Source: Desulfobacteraceae bacterium (lineage in GTDB: Bacteria; Desulfobacterota; Desulfobacteria; Desulfobacterales; BuS5). From it: a stretch of 7,282 nucleotides of DNA. Below the pieces are notes generated by a model. The model ran no database searches and had not been told where the DNA came from. It saw only the letters and a program-made list of their open reading frames with translations. Within the stretch, counting starts at the first letter, position 1. Every line of letters starts with the position of its first letter. The position numbers and the translations under genes were made by a program. The stretch lies in contig DAOWMW010000065.1 of assembly GCA_030642865.1 (NCBI GenBank), positions 1-7,282 on the forward strand. Reading direction: 5' to 3'. This document shows positions 1 to 5,621 of the stretch, in pieces.

Positions 1-222
1 AAGGGCCTTTTAGAATCAATTCCAGGGTTGAATATAAAAAAAAAACGATTGAAATCGATCCCTGGACAGGTACCTTCACCTCTTTTTTATCCCCGGGGGT
101 GCAATTTTAATAATCGATGTTCTTTTGCCGAAAAAAAATGCCAAACTGAAAATCCAGAATTAAAAGAAATAGAACCAGGACATATGGCCGCCTGTTTTAA
201 GCCCATCCTCTATGATGATTAA
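1..222 (+). CDS. Oligopeptide/dipeptide ABC transporter ATP-binding protein, OppD/DppD type (C-terminal fragment)
   Basis: The frame is open to the left edge, so only the last 73 residues and the TAA stop are visible; the ATPase core lies outside the window. What remains matches the C-terminal extension (oligo_HPY-type) that follows the ATPase domain in OppD/DppD and OppF/DppF proteins: a PGQVPSP stretch, then FYPRGCNF-NNRC, a third Cys seven residues on (AEKKC) and a fourth near the end (HMAACF). The four-cysteine pattern is typical of this extension and has been reported to hold an iron-sulfur cluster in mycobacterial homologues (from memory). The protein would sit on the cytoplasmic face of the inner membrane and hydrolyse ATP with the ATPase encoded next. 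The 91-bp gap to that gene is wide for such a pair, which often abut or overlap. Whether the substrate is peptide, nickel or something else cannot be told from this fragment. Confidence 0.88.
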   Translation, partial: KGLLESIPGLNIKKKRLKSIPGQVPSPLFYPRGCNFNNRCSFAEKKCQTENPELKEIEPGHMAACFKPILYDD

Positions 223-297
223 CCGTTGTTCCAGTTTTGGCCATCATATGCCAGGGCTGAGCTGTGGTGAAAATTGAACCCTGAAAGTAATCTTTGT

Positions 298-302
298 GGA
301 GG
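298..302 (+). promoter_or_regulatory. Ribosome binding site GGAGG for the OppF-type gene
   Basis: GGAGG lies 11 bases before the ATG at 314. This supports that start over later in-frame ATGs and shows independent ribosome loading despite the 91-bp gap after the upstream gene. Confidence 0.7.
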
Positions 303-313
303 TATAACATACC

Positions 314-1282
314 ATGCTTAATGTAAAAAATTTAAAAACATGGTTTCCTGTAAAGCAGGGGATCCTCTCAAAAACAGTAGATTATGTTAAAGCTGTTGAT
401 GGAGTCTCTTTTCAGATAAAAAAAGGTGAAATTCTGGGTCTTGTGGGCGAATCAGGATGCGGCAAGACCACTTTAAGCAGAACCCTCCTGGGGCTTGAAA
501 AAGCCAAATCAGGGAAAGCCGATTTTTATGGAAAAGATCTTTTATCCCGTGGGAACCGTGATTTAATCAGTTTAAGAAAAAAAATGCAGATTATTTTCCA
601 GGATCCTTTTTCTTCATTGAATCCCAGGATGAATATCCAGGATATTGTATCAGAAGGACTGGTCAGATTTAAGATGCTGAAAAAATCAAAACAAAAAGAT
701 GCTGAAAAACTGATCAAAGAGGTGGGGATGGATAAAAAAATGATATTTCGCTACCCCCATGAATTTTCAGGGGGGCAGCGGCAACGTATAAATATAGCAA
801 GGGCCATCTCATTAAGACCCGATTTTATTATTTGCGATGAACCTGTAAGTGCCCTTGACGTTTCCGTGCAGGCCCAGATAATTAATCTTCTTCTCGATTT
901 GAGAAAATCTTATAAACTTTCCTATCTTTTTATCACCCACGATTTAAGCGTGGTAAGCCATATCTCTGACCGGCTGGCTGTAATGTATATGGGAAAATTT
1001 GTGGAGTACGGCTCCACCTCTGAAATAATCGCTGCCCCTCTCCACCCTTATACAAAAGCACTTATCAACGCTATACCTCTCCCTTACAGGCCACTATCCA
1101 AAAAAAAAAAGCTTGTTATTAAACCTGAAACACCCTCTTTCTCCAAAAAAATATCGGGATGCAGTTTTTATCCCCGCTGCCCTGAGTCTCTTGAGATCTG
1201 CAAAAAATATTTTCCAGAAAAAACATTTGTTAAAAACCGCCAAATCTGGTGTCATCATTTTACCAGCGATTCTTTTTTTTGA
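314..1282 (+). CDS. Oligopeptide/dipeptide ABC transporter ATP-binding protein, OppF/DppF type
   Basis: This is a complete 322-residue ATPase, the usual length for the family. It has every ABC motif: Walker A GESGCGKT (residues 45-52), Q-loop Gln96 in IIFQDPFSSLNPR, signature FSGGQRQR (151-158), Walker B FIICDEP (171-177, catalytic Glu176), D-loop SALD (179-182) and switch His209 in ITHD. The phrase QDPFSSLNPR and the C-terminal extension with FYPRC (285-289) place it in the peptide/nickel importer subfamily rather than with generic ABC proteins. Cys283, Cys289, Cys297 and Cys313 repeat the four-cysteine pattern seen in the preceding gene's C-terminus. It should pair with that ATPase under two permease subunits encoded further left, as the last gene of the operon. 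An 11-A run at 1100-1110 encodes part of a Lys-rich linker and is a possible slippage site. OppF and DppF cannot be separated on sequence alone, so no symbol is given. Confidence 0.95.
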   Translation: MLNVKNLKTWFPVKQGILSKTVDYVKAVDGVSFQIKKGEILGLVGESGCGKTTLSRTLLGLEKAKSGKADFYGKDLLSRGNRDLISLRKKMQIIFQDPFSSLNPRMNIQDIVSEGLVRFKMLKKSKQKDAEKLIKEVGMDKKMIFRYPHEFSGGQRQRINIARAISLRPDFIICDEPVSALDVSVQAQIINLLLDLRKSYKLSYLFITHDLSVVSHISDRLAVMYMGKFVEYGSTSEIIAAPLHPYTKALINAIPLPYRPLSKKKKLVIKPETPSFSKKISGCSFYPRCPESLEICKKYFPEKTFVKNRQIWCHHFTSDSFF

Positions 1283-1326
1283 TTATAAGCATAACTCGTG
1301 AGTCATAAATAAGAATCGATTTAACC

Positions 1327-1355
1327 TTGACCTGCATATAAAAATTTATTATGAT
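1327..1355 (+). promoter_or_regulatory. Sigma-70 type promoter upstream of the first DUF1329 gene
   Basis: TTGACC (1327-1332) and TATGAT (1350-1355) are separated by exactly 17 bases, one mismatch from consensus in each box, in very AT-rich DNA. Transcription would start near 1362, giving a leader of about 118 nucleotides before the ATG at 1481. This makes the DUF1329 genes a unit separate from the ABC transporter genes. I see no convincing terminator between 1283 and 1327, so some read-through from the transporter operon is possible. Confidence 0.6.
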
Positions 1356-1480
1356 ATTATAACATATATAAGTATATAATAACGTTGTAACAAACAAAGT
1401 ATCTTTTTTTCATGCTCGTATTTTTTTATAAAAATTTGAGCTGTCCTGTTTTCAATATTATTTTTTAGGAGGATTGATAA

Positions 1481-2839
1481 ATGGTAAAAAGTTGTATTAA
1501 AGTCAGCATTATAGTTGGATTTATGGCATTTTGTTTGACATCAGCAGTAAACGCCGAGGATCCTGATTGGAAAGCGAATCAAAGCAAAATGTTCGAAAAA
1601 ATAGGCCTGAAGCCAGGAGATGTAATACAAAAGGATAACTGGCAAAAGGTTGAAGGGCTTATACCTGACGATATGGTGAAATGGGTCAGGGAAGGCAAAG
1701 TCATAATAAATATAGGAGAATTTGAATATGATGCCAGCAATAACAAGGAATGGGATGAATATGGCCTTAAACATAATGTTGGCAAATATTCCCTTGATAA
1801 AGAAGGGGTTGTAATAGAAACAGCAATCGGCAAAAATCCAAAATGGGCATTTGGAGAGCTCTTTCCCAATATAGATTTTAAAAAAGACCCTGATGCCGCA
1901 ATAAAACTTATGCATAATCGGGATATTGGCAGAGGACGGGAAGGGAGTATGAAAAGTCCCTTTACAGTTGAATGGATTGGTAACAAAGGATTTGAAAGAG
2001 TTCTTCAAAATGATTATTACCGGTATAATTTTTGGGGAACACATGAGGCAAAGATTGGTGGAAACGACGGGAATCTCCTCTTTATGGAGGTTACGGTTGT
2101 TATAGCACCATATGATCTTTCCGGAACAGCTCAGCTTACCTACAGAAAAATAGACGGATCGGATGATCAGCTTTATGTCTATATTCCAGCAATAAGAAGA
2201 ACCAAAAGAATGTCAGGAGCAAATAGATCTGATCCTTTTCTGGGGTCGGATTTTACCATAGATGATGGTAACGGCTGGATGGGAAACACATCAGCCATGC
2301 AATGGATATATGTTACAGAAAAAATAGGACTGATGTCCATTTCCAAATACAGTGCGCAAGATTATACCCGCATGGTCCAGAAAAGCGACGGTTCCTGGAA
2401 AGCATCAAGTGATGTTGAAGGGATCAAAACCGGCTGGCAGGTCGAGGGCTCTACACAGGCCCCATGGTCCCCTGTAACATGTATTTGGGCTCCCAGAAAA
2501 TTTTATATTGTTACATGCCTCCCTGAAGATCCCTATTATAACATGGGAAAGATGGAATTCTGGATTGATAAAAAAACCCTCTGGGGTCAATATAAACTCA
2601 TGTGGGATATTGCCGGAGAATACTGGAGAACCGGATCTTTTATGATGCAGTATATGAAATGGAGCAAAATTACCCAGTCGAGTAATATGCATCATTTTTA
2701 TGATGTAAAAACAGACCATTCCACAGTTCTCAGATCTTCGGGGAAAAATATTTTTGGAAGGGACCTGTTTTATGAATATAATATAAAAGATTTGAAGAAA
2801 AAATTTTCAGTAAGCCGGCTTAATACCTGGACAAAATAA
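1481..2839 (+). CDS. Periplasmic DUF1329 family protein, paralogue 1
   Basis: A 452-residue exported protein. Residues 1-25 form a Sec signal peptide (Lys3 and Lys7, hydrophobic core IIVGFMAFCLTS, AVNA cleavage before Glu26). There is no lipobox, so a soluble periplasmic protein is expected. The central block YVYIPAIRRTKRMSGANRSD (233-251 region) followed by GSDFTIDDGNGW (255-266) matches what I know of DUF1329 proteins, and the length fits that family (about 450-475). DUF1329 is thought to have a LolA/LolB-like fold and is often encoded near RND-type lipid exporters, so a lipid or hydrophobic-ligand carrier role is an inference; no such exporter is in this window. AGGAGG (1467-1472) lies 8 bases before the ATG. 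Cys334 and Cys346 in the mature part are absent from paralogue 2. The gene has its own promoter and is followed by a dyad and then its paralogue. Confidence 0.85.
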   Translation: MVKSCIKVSIIVGFMAFCLTSAVNAEDPDWKANQSKMFEKIGLKPGDVIQKDNWQKVEGLIPDDMVKWVREGKVIINIGEFEYDASNNKEWDEYGLKHNVGKYSLDKEGVVIETAIGKNPKWAFGELFPNIDFKKDPDAAIKLMHNRDIGRGREGSMKSPFTVEWIGNKGFERVLQNDYYRYNFWGTHEAKIGGNDGNLLFMEVTVVIAPYDLSGTAQLTYRKIDGSDDQLYVYIPAIRRTKRMSGANRSDPFLGSDFTIDDGNGWMGNTSAMQWIYVTEKIGLMSISKYSAQDYTRMVQKSDGSWKASSDVEGIKTGWQVEGSTQAPWSPVTCIWAPRKFYIVTCLPEDPYYNMGKMEFWIDKKTLWGQYKLMWDIAGEYWRTGSFMMQYMKWSKITQSSNMHHFYDVKTDHSTVLRSSGKNIFGRDLFYEYNIKDLKKKFSVSRLNTWTK

Positions 2840-2859
2840 AATATAGATTAATCCTAAGC

Positions 2860-2893
2860 CCCTTGTTTTCGCGCTTAAATCTGAAAACAAGGG
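2860..2893 (+). terminator. Strong dyad, probable terminator or attenuator after DUF1329 paralogue 1
   Basis: CCCTTGTTTTC (2860-2870) and GAAAACAAGGG (2883-2893) form a perfect 11-bp stem with a 12-base loop, 20 bases after the stop codon. No T-run follows directly; the T-rich stretch begins about 20 bases later (from 2914). It is therefore not a textbook intrinsic terminator. It may be a weaker terminator or an mRNA 3'-end stabilising hairpin. Confidence 0.5.
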
Positions 2894-3140
2894 CAACCAT
2901 TTTAAAGCATTAATTTTTATTTTTTCTACTTCACTGTATAAATTGTTTGAAAATTAGCCGTTTTTTAAATCAAATCGGGTTTTAAAATAGCTGTTCGCAT
3001 AATCACTTCAAAACTATAACGTTTGGTACCCCTTTAATAACTCAGAGCATTAACCACAAAGTATTGAAATTGAACCTTTACTTTTAAAGAGTTTTTCTGA
3101 AATTTTTGTTTGAAAAGCATTTATTAATTTTCACATTTAC

Positions 3141-3146
3141 AGGAGG
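3141..3146 (+). promoter_or_regulatory. Ribosome binding site that decides the start of DUF1329 paralogue 2
   Basis: AGGAGG lies 8 bases before ATG at 3155 but only 5 before an in-frame TTG at 3152. The 8-base spacing equals that of paralogue 1. Starting at 3155 also puts both proteins in register from residue 1 (DP-W30 in each), so ATG 3155 is the better start. Confidence 0.75.
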
Positions 3147-3154
3147 TCGTTTTG

Positions 3155-4516
3155 ATGATCAAAAATTTTCTATTGACTAATCTTGTCTTTTCTTTATTTA
3201 TCCTTTTCACAGTATCTTCATCCAATGCCTATGATCCCCAGTGGAAAGAGAATCAGCAGGCGCTGTTTGAGGAAACAAATCTTAAACCCGGAGATGTAAT
3301 AGGAAAAAATAACTGGGAAAAAATCAAAGGGCTTGTTCCTGCTGATATGGAAAAATGGGTAAAGGAAGGAAAGGTTATAATGAATATAGAGAGCTTTAAG
3401 TACGATGCCAGCTCCGATGATGAGTGGGATCAATATGGCCTCAAGCATAATAAGGGGAAATATACCCTGCATGCCAACGGTAATGTTATTGAAACTGCAA
3501 CGGGCAATTTTCCCAAATGGGTCTATGGGTACCCTTTTCCTGACATAGATTTAAAAAAAGATCCCACCGCAGGAATAAAACTTAGTCATAACAGGGATAT
3601 TAACAGGGGAAGAGACGGTATTTTCATGGGTCCTTTTACGGTTGAATGGATAGGAGCAAAAGGATTCGAAAGAGTTATATCCAATAATTATTACAGATAT
3701 AATTTCTGGGGAACACAGCAGACAAAAAACGATGGTAATGCTTCAGGAATGCTCTTCATGGAAGCTACAGTTGTTATAGCACCATATGATGTGGCGGGCA
3801 CAGCTCAACTGACATATAGAAAAACAGACGGATCTGAAGATCAGCTTTATGTTTATATTCCAGCAATCAGAAGAACCAAAAGAATGTCTGGTGCAAACAG
3901 ATCTGATCCTTTTATGGGTTCAGACTTTACCATAGATGATGGTAACGGCTGGCTGGGACATACATCGGCCATGAAGTGGAAGTATCTTAAAGAAAAAACA
4001 GGTTTGATGTGTATTGCCAAATTTTGTACAGAAAATTATACAATGATGGGGCAAGAAAGCGATGGCCGCTGGAAGGCTGTAACTGATGTCCCGGGCATTA
4101 AAACAGGGTGGCAGGTTAAGGGACAGACCCAGGTTCCATGGTCCCCTGTTACATCTGTTTGGGTCCCGAGAAAATTTTATATAATTGAAGCCAAACCTAA
4201 AGATCCGTATTATAATATGGGAAAGATGGAGTTCTGGCTTGATAAAAAGACCCTTTGGTCGCAATATAAACTTATGTGGGATATCGCGGGAGAATACTGG
4301 AAGACCGGATCCTTCATGTGCCAGTTTATGAAATGGGGTAATAATGTGACCCAGTCAAGCAACATGCATCTTTTTTACGATAATAAAACAGATCATGCCA
4401 CAGTCCTTAGATCCTCGGGGAAAAATATTTTCGGCCGTGATCTGTTTTATGAAATCAACATACCGGATAATAAAGATCAATTCACAGTGGGCCGCCTTGG
4501 CACTTGGACTAAATAG
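3155..4516 (+). CDS. Periplasmic DUF1329 family protein, paralogue 2
   Basis: A 453-residue exported protein, collinear with paralogue 1 over its whole length with a single one-residue insertion near residue 394. Identity by eye is roughly 70-75%, about 64% over residues 31-100 and about 89% over 201-270. The signal peptide spans residues 1-25 (Lys3, core FLLTNLVFSLFILFTV, SSNA cleavage before Tyr26) and there is no lipobox. The same diagnostic blocks are present: YVYIPAIRRTKRMSGANRSD, then GSDFTIDDGNGW (255-266). The closing segment KNIFGRDLFYE...TWTK is also shared. The mature protein has Cys286, Cys291 and Cys389, none of which occurs in paralogue 1, while the two cysteines of paralogue 1 are Ser334 and Ala346 here. 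The pair arose by tandem duplication. A periplasmic lipid- or envelope-related role is inferred from the family only; no ligand or partner is shown by the sequence. No clear T-tailed terminator follows, though the DNA after the stop is very AT-rich. Confidence 0.85.
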   Translation: MIKNFLLTNLVFSLFILFTVSSSNAYDPQWKENQQALFEETNLKPGDVIGKNNWEKIKGLVPADMEKWVKEGKVIMNIESFKYDASSDDEWDQYGLKHNKGKYTLHANGNVIETATGNFPKWVYGYPFPDIDLKKDPTAGIKLSHNRDINRGRDGIFMGPFTVEWIGAKGFERVISNNYYRYNFWGTQQTKNDGNASGMLFMEATVVIAPYDVAGTAQLTYRKTDGSEDQLYVYIPAIRRTKRMSGANRSDPFMGSDFTIDDGNGWLGHTSAMKWKYLKEKTGLMCIAKFCTENYTMMGQESDGRWKAVTDVPGIKTGWQVKGQTQVPWSPVTSVWVPRKFYIIEAKPKDPYYNMGKMEFWLDKKTLWSQYKLMWDIAGEYWKTGSFMCQFMKWGNNVTQSSNMHLFYDNKTDHATVLRSSGKNIFGRDLFYEINIPDNKDQFTVGRLGTWTK

Positions 4517-4718
4517 AGGAAACCGCGGAAAATTTTTTATAAAATATTGTTATAACATTATATAGTTATATCATTAAAATATTTTGGAAATACGTTTCTG
4601 CATTCCCGAAATATCCATTGGAAATTAAACTATGACCAAGATTCGATGTAACTATTCAACTACACTGATTTGAGTATCACAACAGGCATGAAGCGAGCAG
4701 AGTTAGGATTGGGGATGA
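4517..4718. other. Non-coding AT-rich stretch after DUF1329 paralogue 2
   Basis: There is no supportable gene on either strand. The first 70 bases are almost pure A/T (4530-4585) with loose inverted symmetry, and the rest is featureless. It forms the left part of a 582-bp gap that continues with two palindromic elements. Confidence 0.5.
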
Positions 4719-4861
4719 AATAAAAATTACCCGTAATTACGCGCCGGGCTTGTGGTCGTCTTAAAGGCGCATCAACGGTTGCATACTTGCAGGGAGTCGT
4801 GATCCATTGATGCAACACGAAAGACGGACACAAGACCAAGTAATTGCGGGTAATTAATAAA
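4719..4861. repeat. Candidate 6-bp target site duplication AATAAA flanking the palindromic element
   Basis: AATAAA occurs at 4719-4724 and again at 4856-4861, exactly adjoining the outermost bases of the terminal inverted repeats (4725 and 4855). This is the arrangement left by transposition. The local A/T richness raises the odds of coincidence. Confidence 0.5.
4725..4855. mobile_element. 131-bp MITE-like palindromic element with 16-bp terminal inverted repeats
   Basis: The ends are AATTACCCGTAATTAC (4725-4740) and GTAATTGCGGGTAATT (4840-4855), inverted repeats with one mismatch that would be a G-U pair in RNA. Inside, CTTGTGGTCGTCTT (4749-4762) pairs with AAGACGGACACAAG (4821-4834), 12 of 14 by strict pairing. 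GCATCAACGG (4769-4778) pairs with CCATTGATGC (4804-4813), 9 of 10. An alternative inner pairing, GTTGCAT (4778-4784) with ATGCAAC (4810-4816), excludes the last one. There is no reading frame inside. The best reading is a non-autonomous miniature transposable element; a structured RNA is the alternative. No transposase is in the window to name its family. Confidence 0.6.
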
Positions 4862-4870
4862 ATTTACGAT

Positions 4871-5037
4871 CCTTAGGACTCGATCAAAAATAACTTAGCA
4901 TTTTAAGTGTCGATCCATCCTGCCTGACTGCGTTACGAAAACGTATAAATATCTTGATATTCCTGCGGTTTTACGCCTTGTCAGGCAGGCGCCTCAACAC
5001 TTAAAATTGCCAATTTATTTTTGATCGAATCCTAAAG
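4871..5037. repeat. 167-bp long imperfect palindrome (second repeat element)
   Basis: The outer arms run 4871-4893 and 5015-5037 (TCGATCAAAAATAA against TTATTTTTGATCGA at the core, two mismatches in 23). The middle arms are ATTTTAAGTGT (4900-4910) with ACACTTAAAAT (4997-5007), then CCTGCCTGAC (4919-4928) with GTCAGGCAGG (4980-4989). The centre is AATATC-TT-GATATT (4948-4961). All arms share one centre near 4954, so this is a single palindrome with few indels. It has no coding capacity and no clear flanking duplication. It differs in sequence from the adjacent 131-bp element. A dispersed palindromic repeat or MITE is likely. It ends 8 bases before the nrdR promoter. Confidence 0.65.
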
Positions 5038-5044
5038 ATAACAC

Positions 5045-5073
5045 CTGACAGCTAACCGCACAGGTCGAATAAT
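5045..5073 (+). promoter_or_regulatory. Probable sigma-70 promoter for nrdR-ribD
   Basis: CTGACA (5045-5050) and AATAAT (5068-5073) are separated by 17 bases, each one base from consensus. The start would be near 5080, leaving a short leader of about 19 nucleotides with GGAG at 5090-5093, 5 bases before the nrdR ATG. The box lies just outside the long palindrome, so the insertion seems to have left it intact, or even to have supplied its upstream flank. Confidence 0.5.
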
Positions 5074-5098
5074 TTTATTAAAAAAGCGTGGAGAAGTC

Positions 5099-5542
5099 AT
5101 GAAGTGCCCGTCTTGCAAACAGATTAATAATAAAGTTATCGATTCCAGGCTCAGCAGAGATGGAATTGCAATTCGCAGGCGCAGAGAATGTATTGCATGC
5201 GGCGGACGTTTTACCACCTATGAATATGTGGAACAAAACCCCTTAATGGTAATAAAAAAAGATGGCCGCAGAGAGGCCTTTTTGCGTGAGAAACTTTCTT
5301 CAGGGATTAAGAAGGCTTGTCAAAAAAGAAATATAAGTATGAATGTCATAGATACATTTCTTGATGAACTGGAAAAAGACCTTCGGAAAATAGATGAAAA
5401 AGAGAACTACTCTTATCTGATAGGTGAAAAGATAATGACGTGGCTTAAAGATCTTGATGACGTGGCTTATGTGAGATTCGCATCTGTCTACAGAGAATTC
5501 AAAGATGTAAATGATTTTGTTAATGAGCTTAATACACTTTAA
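5099..5542 (+). CDS. nrdR: Transcriptional repressor NrdR
   Basis: A complete 147-residue NrdR, close to the family's usual 150. The N-terminal zinc ribbon has Cys3 and Cys6 paired with Cys31 and Cys34 (MKCPSC, RRRRECIACGGRFTTYE), with the hallmark KVIDSRL at 12-18 and the basic RRRR stretch at 26-29. The ATP-cone domain spans about 49-139, opening with VIKKDGRREAF and closing with DVAYVRFASVYREF (121-134). NrdR senses ATP/dATP through this cone and represses ribonucleotide reductase genes by binding paired NrdR boxes. No nrd gene and no convincing NrdR box is in the window, so its targets lie elsewhere. GGAG at 5090-5093 supports the ATG. It is the first gene of a probable nrdR-ribD unit, a common bacterial arrangement, with ribD starting 65 bp after its stop. 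Confidence 0.97.
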   Translation: MKCPSCKQINNKVIDSRLSRDGIAIRRRRECIACGGRFTTYEYVEQNPLMVIKKDGRREAFLREKLSSGIKKACQKRNISMNVIDTFLDELEKDLRKIDEKENYSYLIGEKIMTWLKDLDDVAYVRFASVYREFKDVNDFVNELNTL

Positions 5543-5593
5543 ATCGTCACATGAATAACACTGAAAATCTGCAGTGACCTGATAATTTTTCAA

Positions 5594-5621
5594 ATGAATA
5601 ATGAATAATGAATGATGAATA
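5594..5621 (+). repeat. Four tandem ATGAATA heptamers across the ribD start codon
   Basis: Copies are at 5594-5600, 5601-5607, 5608-5614 (last base G) and 5615-5621; a further single copy sits at 5551-5557. Each carries an ATG, and because the unit is 7 bases each is in a different frame. Only the ATG at 5608 opens ribD. The one at 5594 encodes a four-residue peptide whose TAA (5606-5608) overlaps the ribD ATG as TAATG. No Shine-Dalgarno sequence is seen upstream. Confidence 0.8.

Larger units (their letters stand above)
2840..3154. other. 315-bp intergenic gap between the DUF1329 paralogues
   Basis: No reading frame of note on either strand. It starts with the dyad at 2860-2893, then becomes AT-rich. 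I looked for -35/-10 pairs: TTGAAA at 2947-2952 and at 3110-3115 have no good -10 at a proper distance, so no promoter for paralogue 2 can be supported. The gap is large for an operon of two paralogues, so separate expression is possible. Confidence 0.5.

Noticed and set aside
1267..1318. CGATTCTT / AAGAATCG inverted repeat with an inner ACTC-GT-GAGT hairpin after the OppF-type gene, considered as a terminator
   Set aside because: The arms are far apart, the left arm lies in the coding end, and no T-run follows on either strand in the proper position.
1541..2044. Long reverse-strand open frames inside DUF1329 paralogue 1 (and similar ones in the other genes)
   Set aside because: They are antisense shadows of well-supported coding sequences, with no ribosome binding site or recognisable product.
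3152..3154. TTG at 3152 as the start of DUF1329 paralogue 2
   Set aside because: ATG at 3155 has better spacing from AGGAGG and gives an N-terminus in register with paralogue 1.
4525..4545. CCGCGG followed by a T-rich stretch after DUF1329 paralogue 2, considered as a terminator
   Set aside because: The six-base palindrome has no loop and no longer stem could be drawn.
4719..5037. CRISPR array or tRNA-like structure in the long gap before nrdR
   Set aside because: The repeats are inverted rather than direct and regularly spaced, and no cloverleaf with a CCA-type end could be drawn.
5551..5577. Short ORF of eight codons between nrdR and ribD starting with the first ATGAATA copy
   Set aside because: It is too short and without a ribosome binding site to call a gene; it is noted only with the heptamer repeat.
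5543..5607. FMN riboswitch or NrdR box near ribD or nrdR
   Set aside because: The 65-bp gap is too short for an FMN riboswitch, and no paired NrdR-box sequence was seen there or before nrdR.
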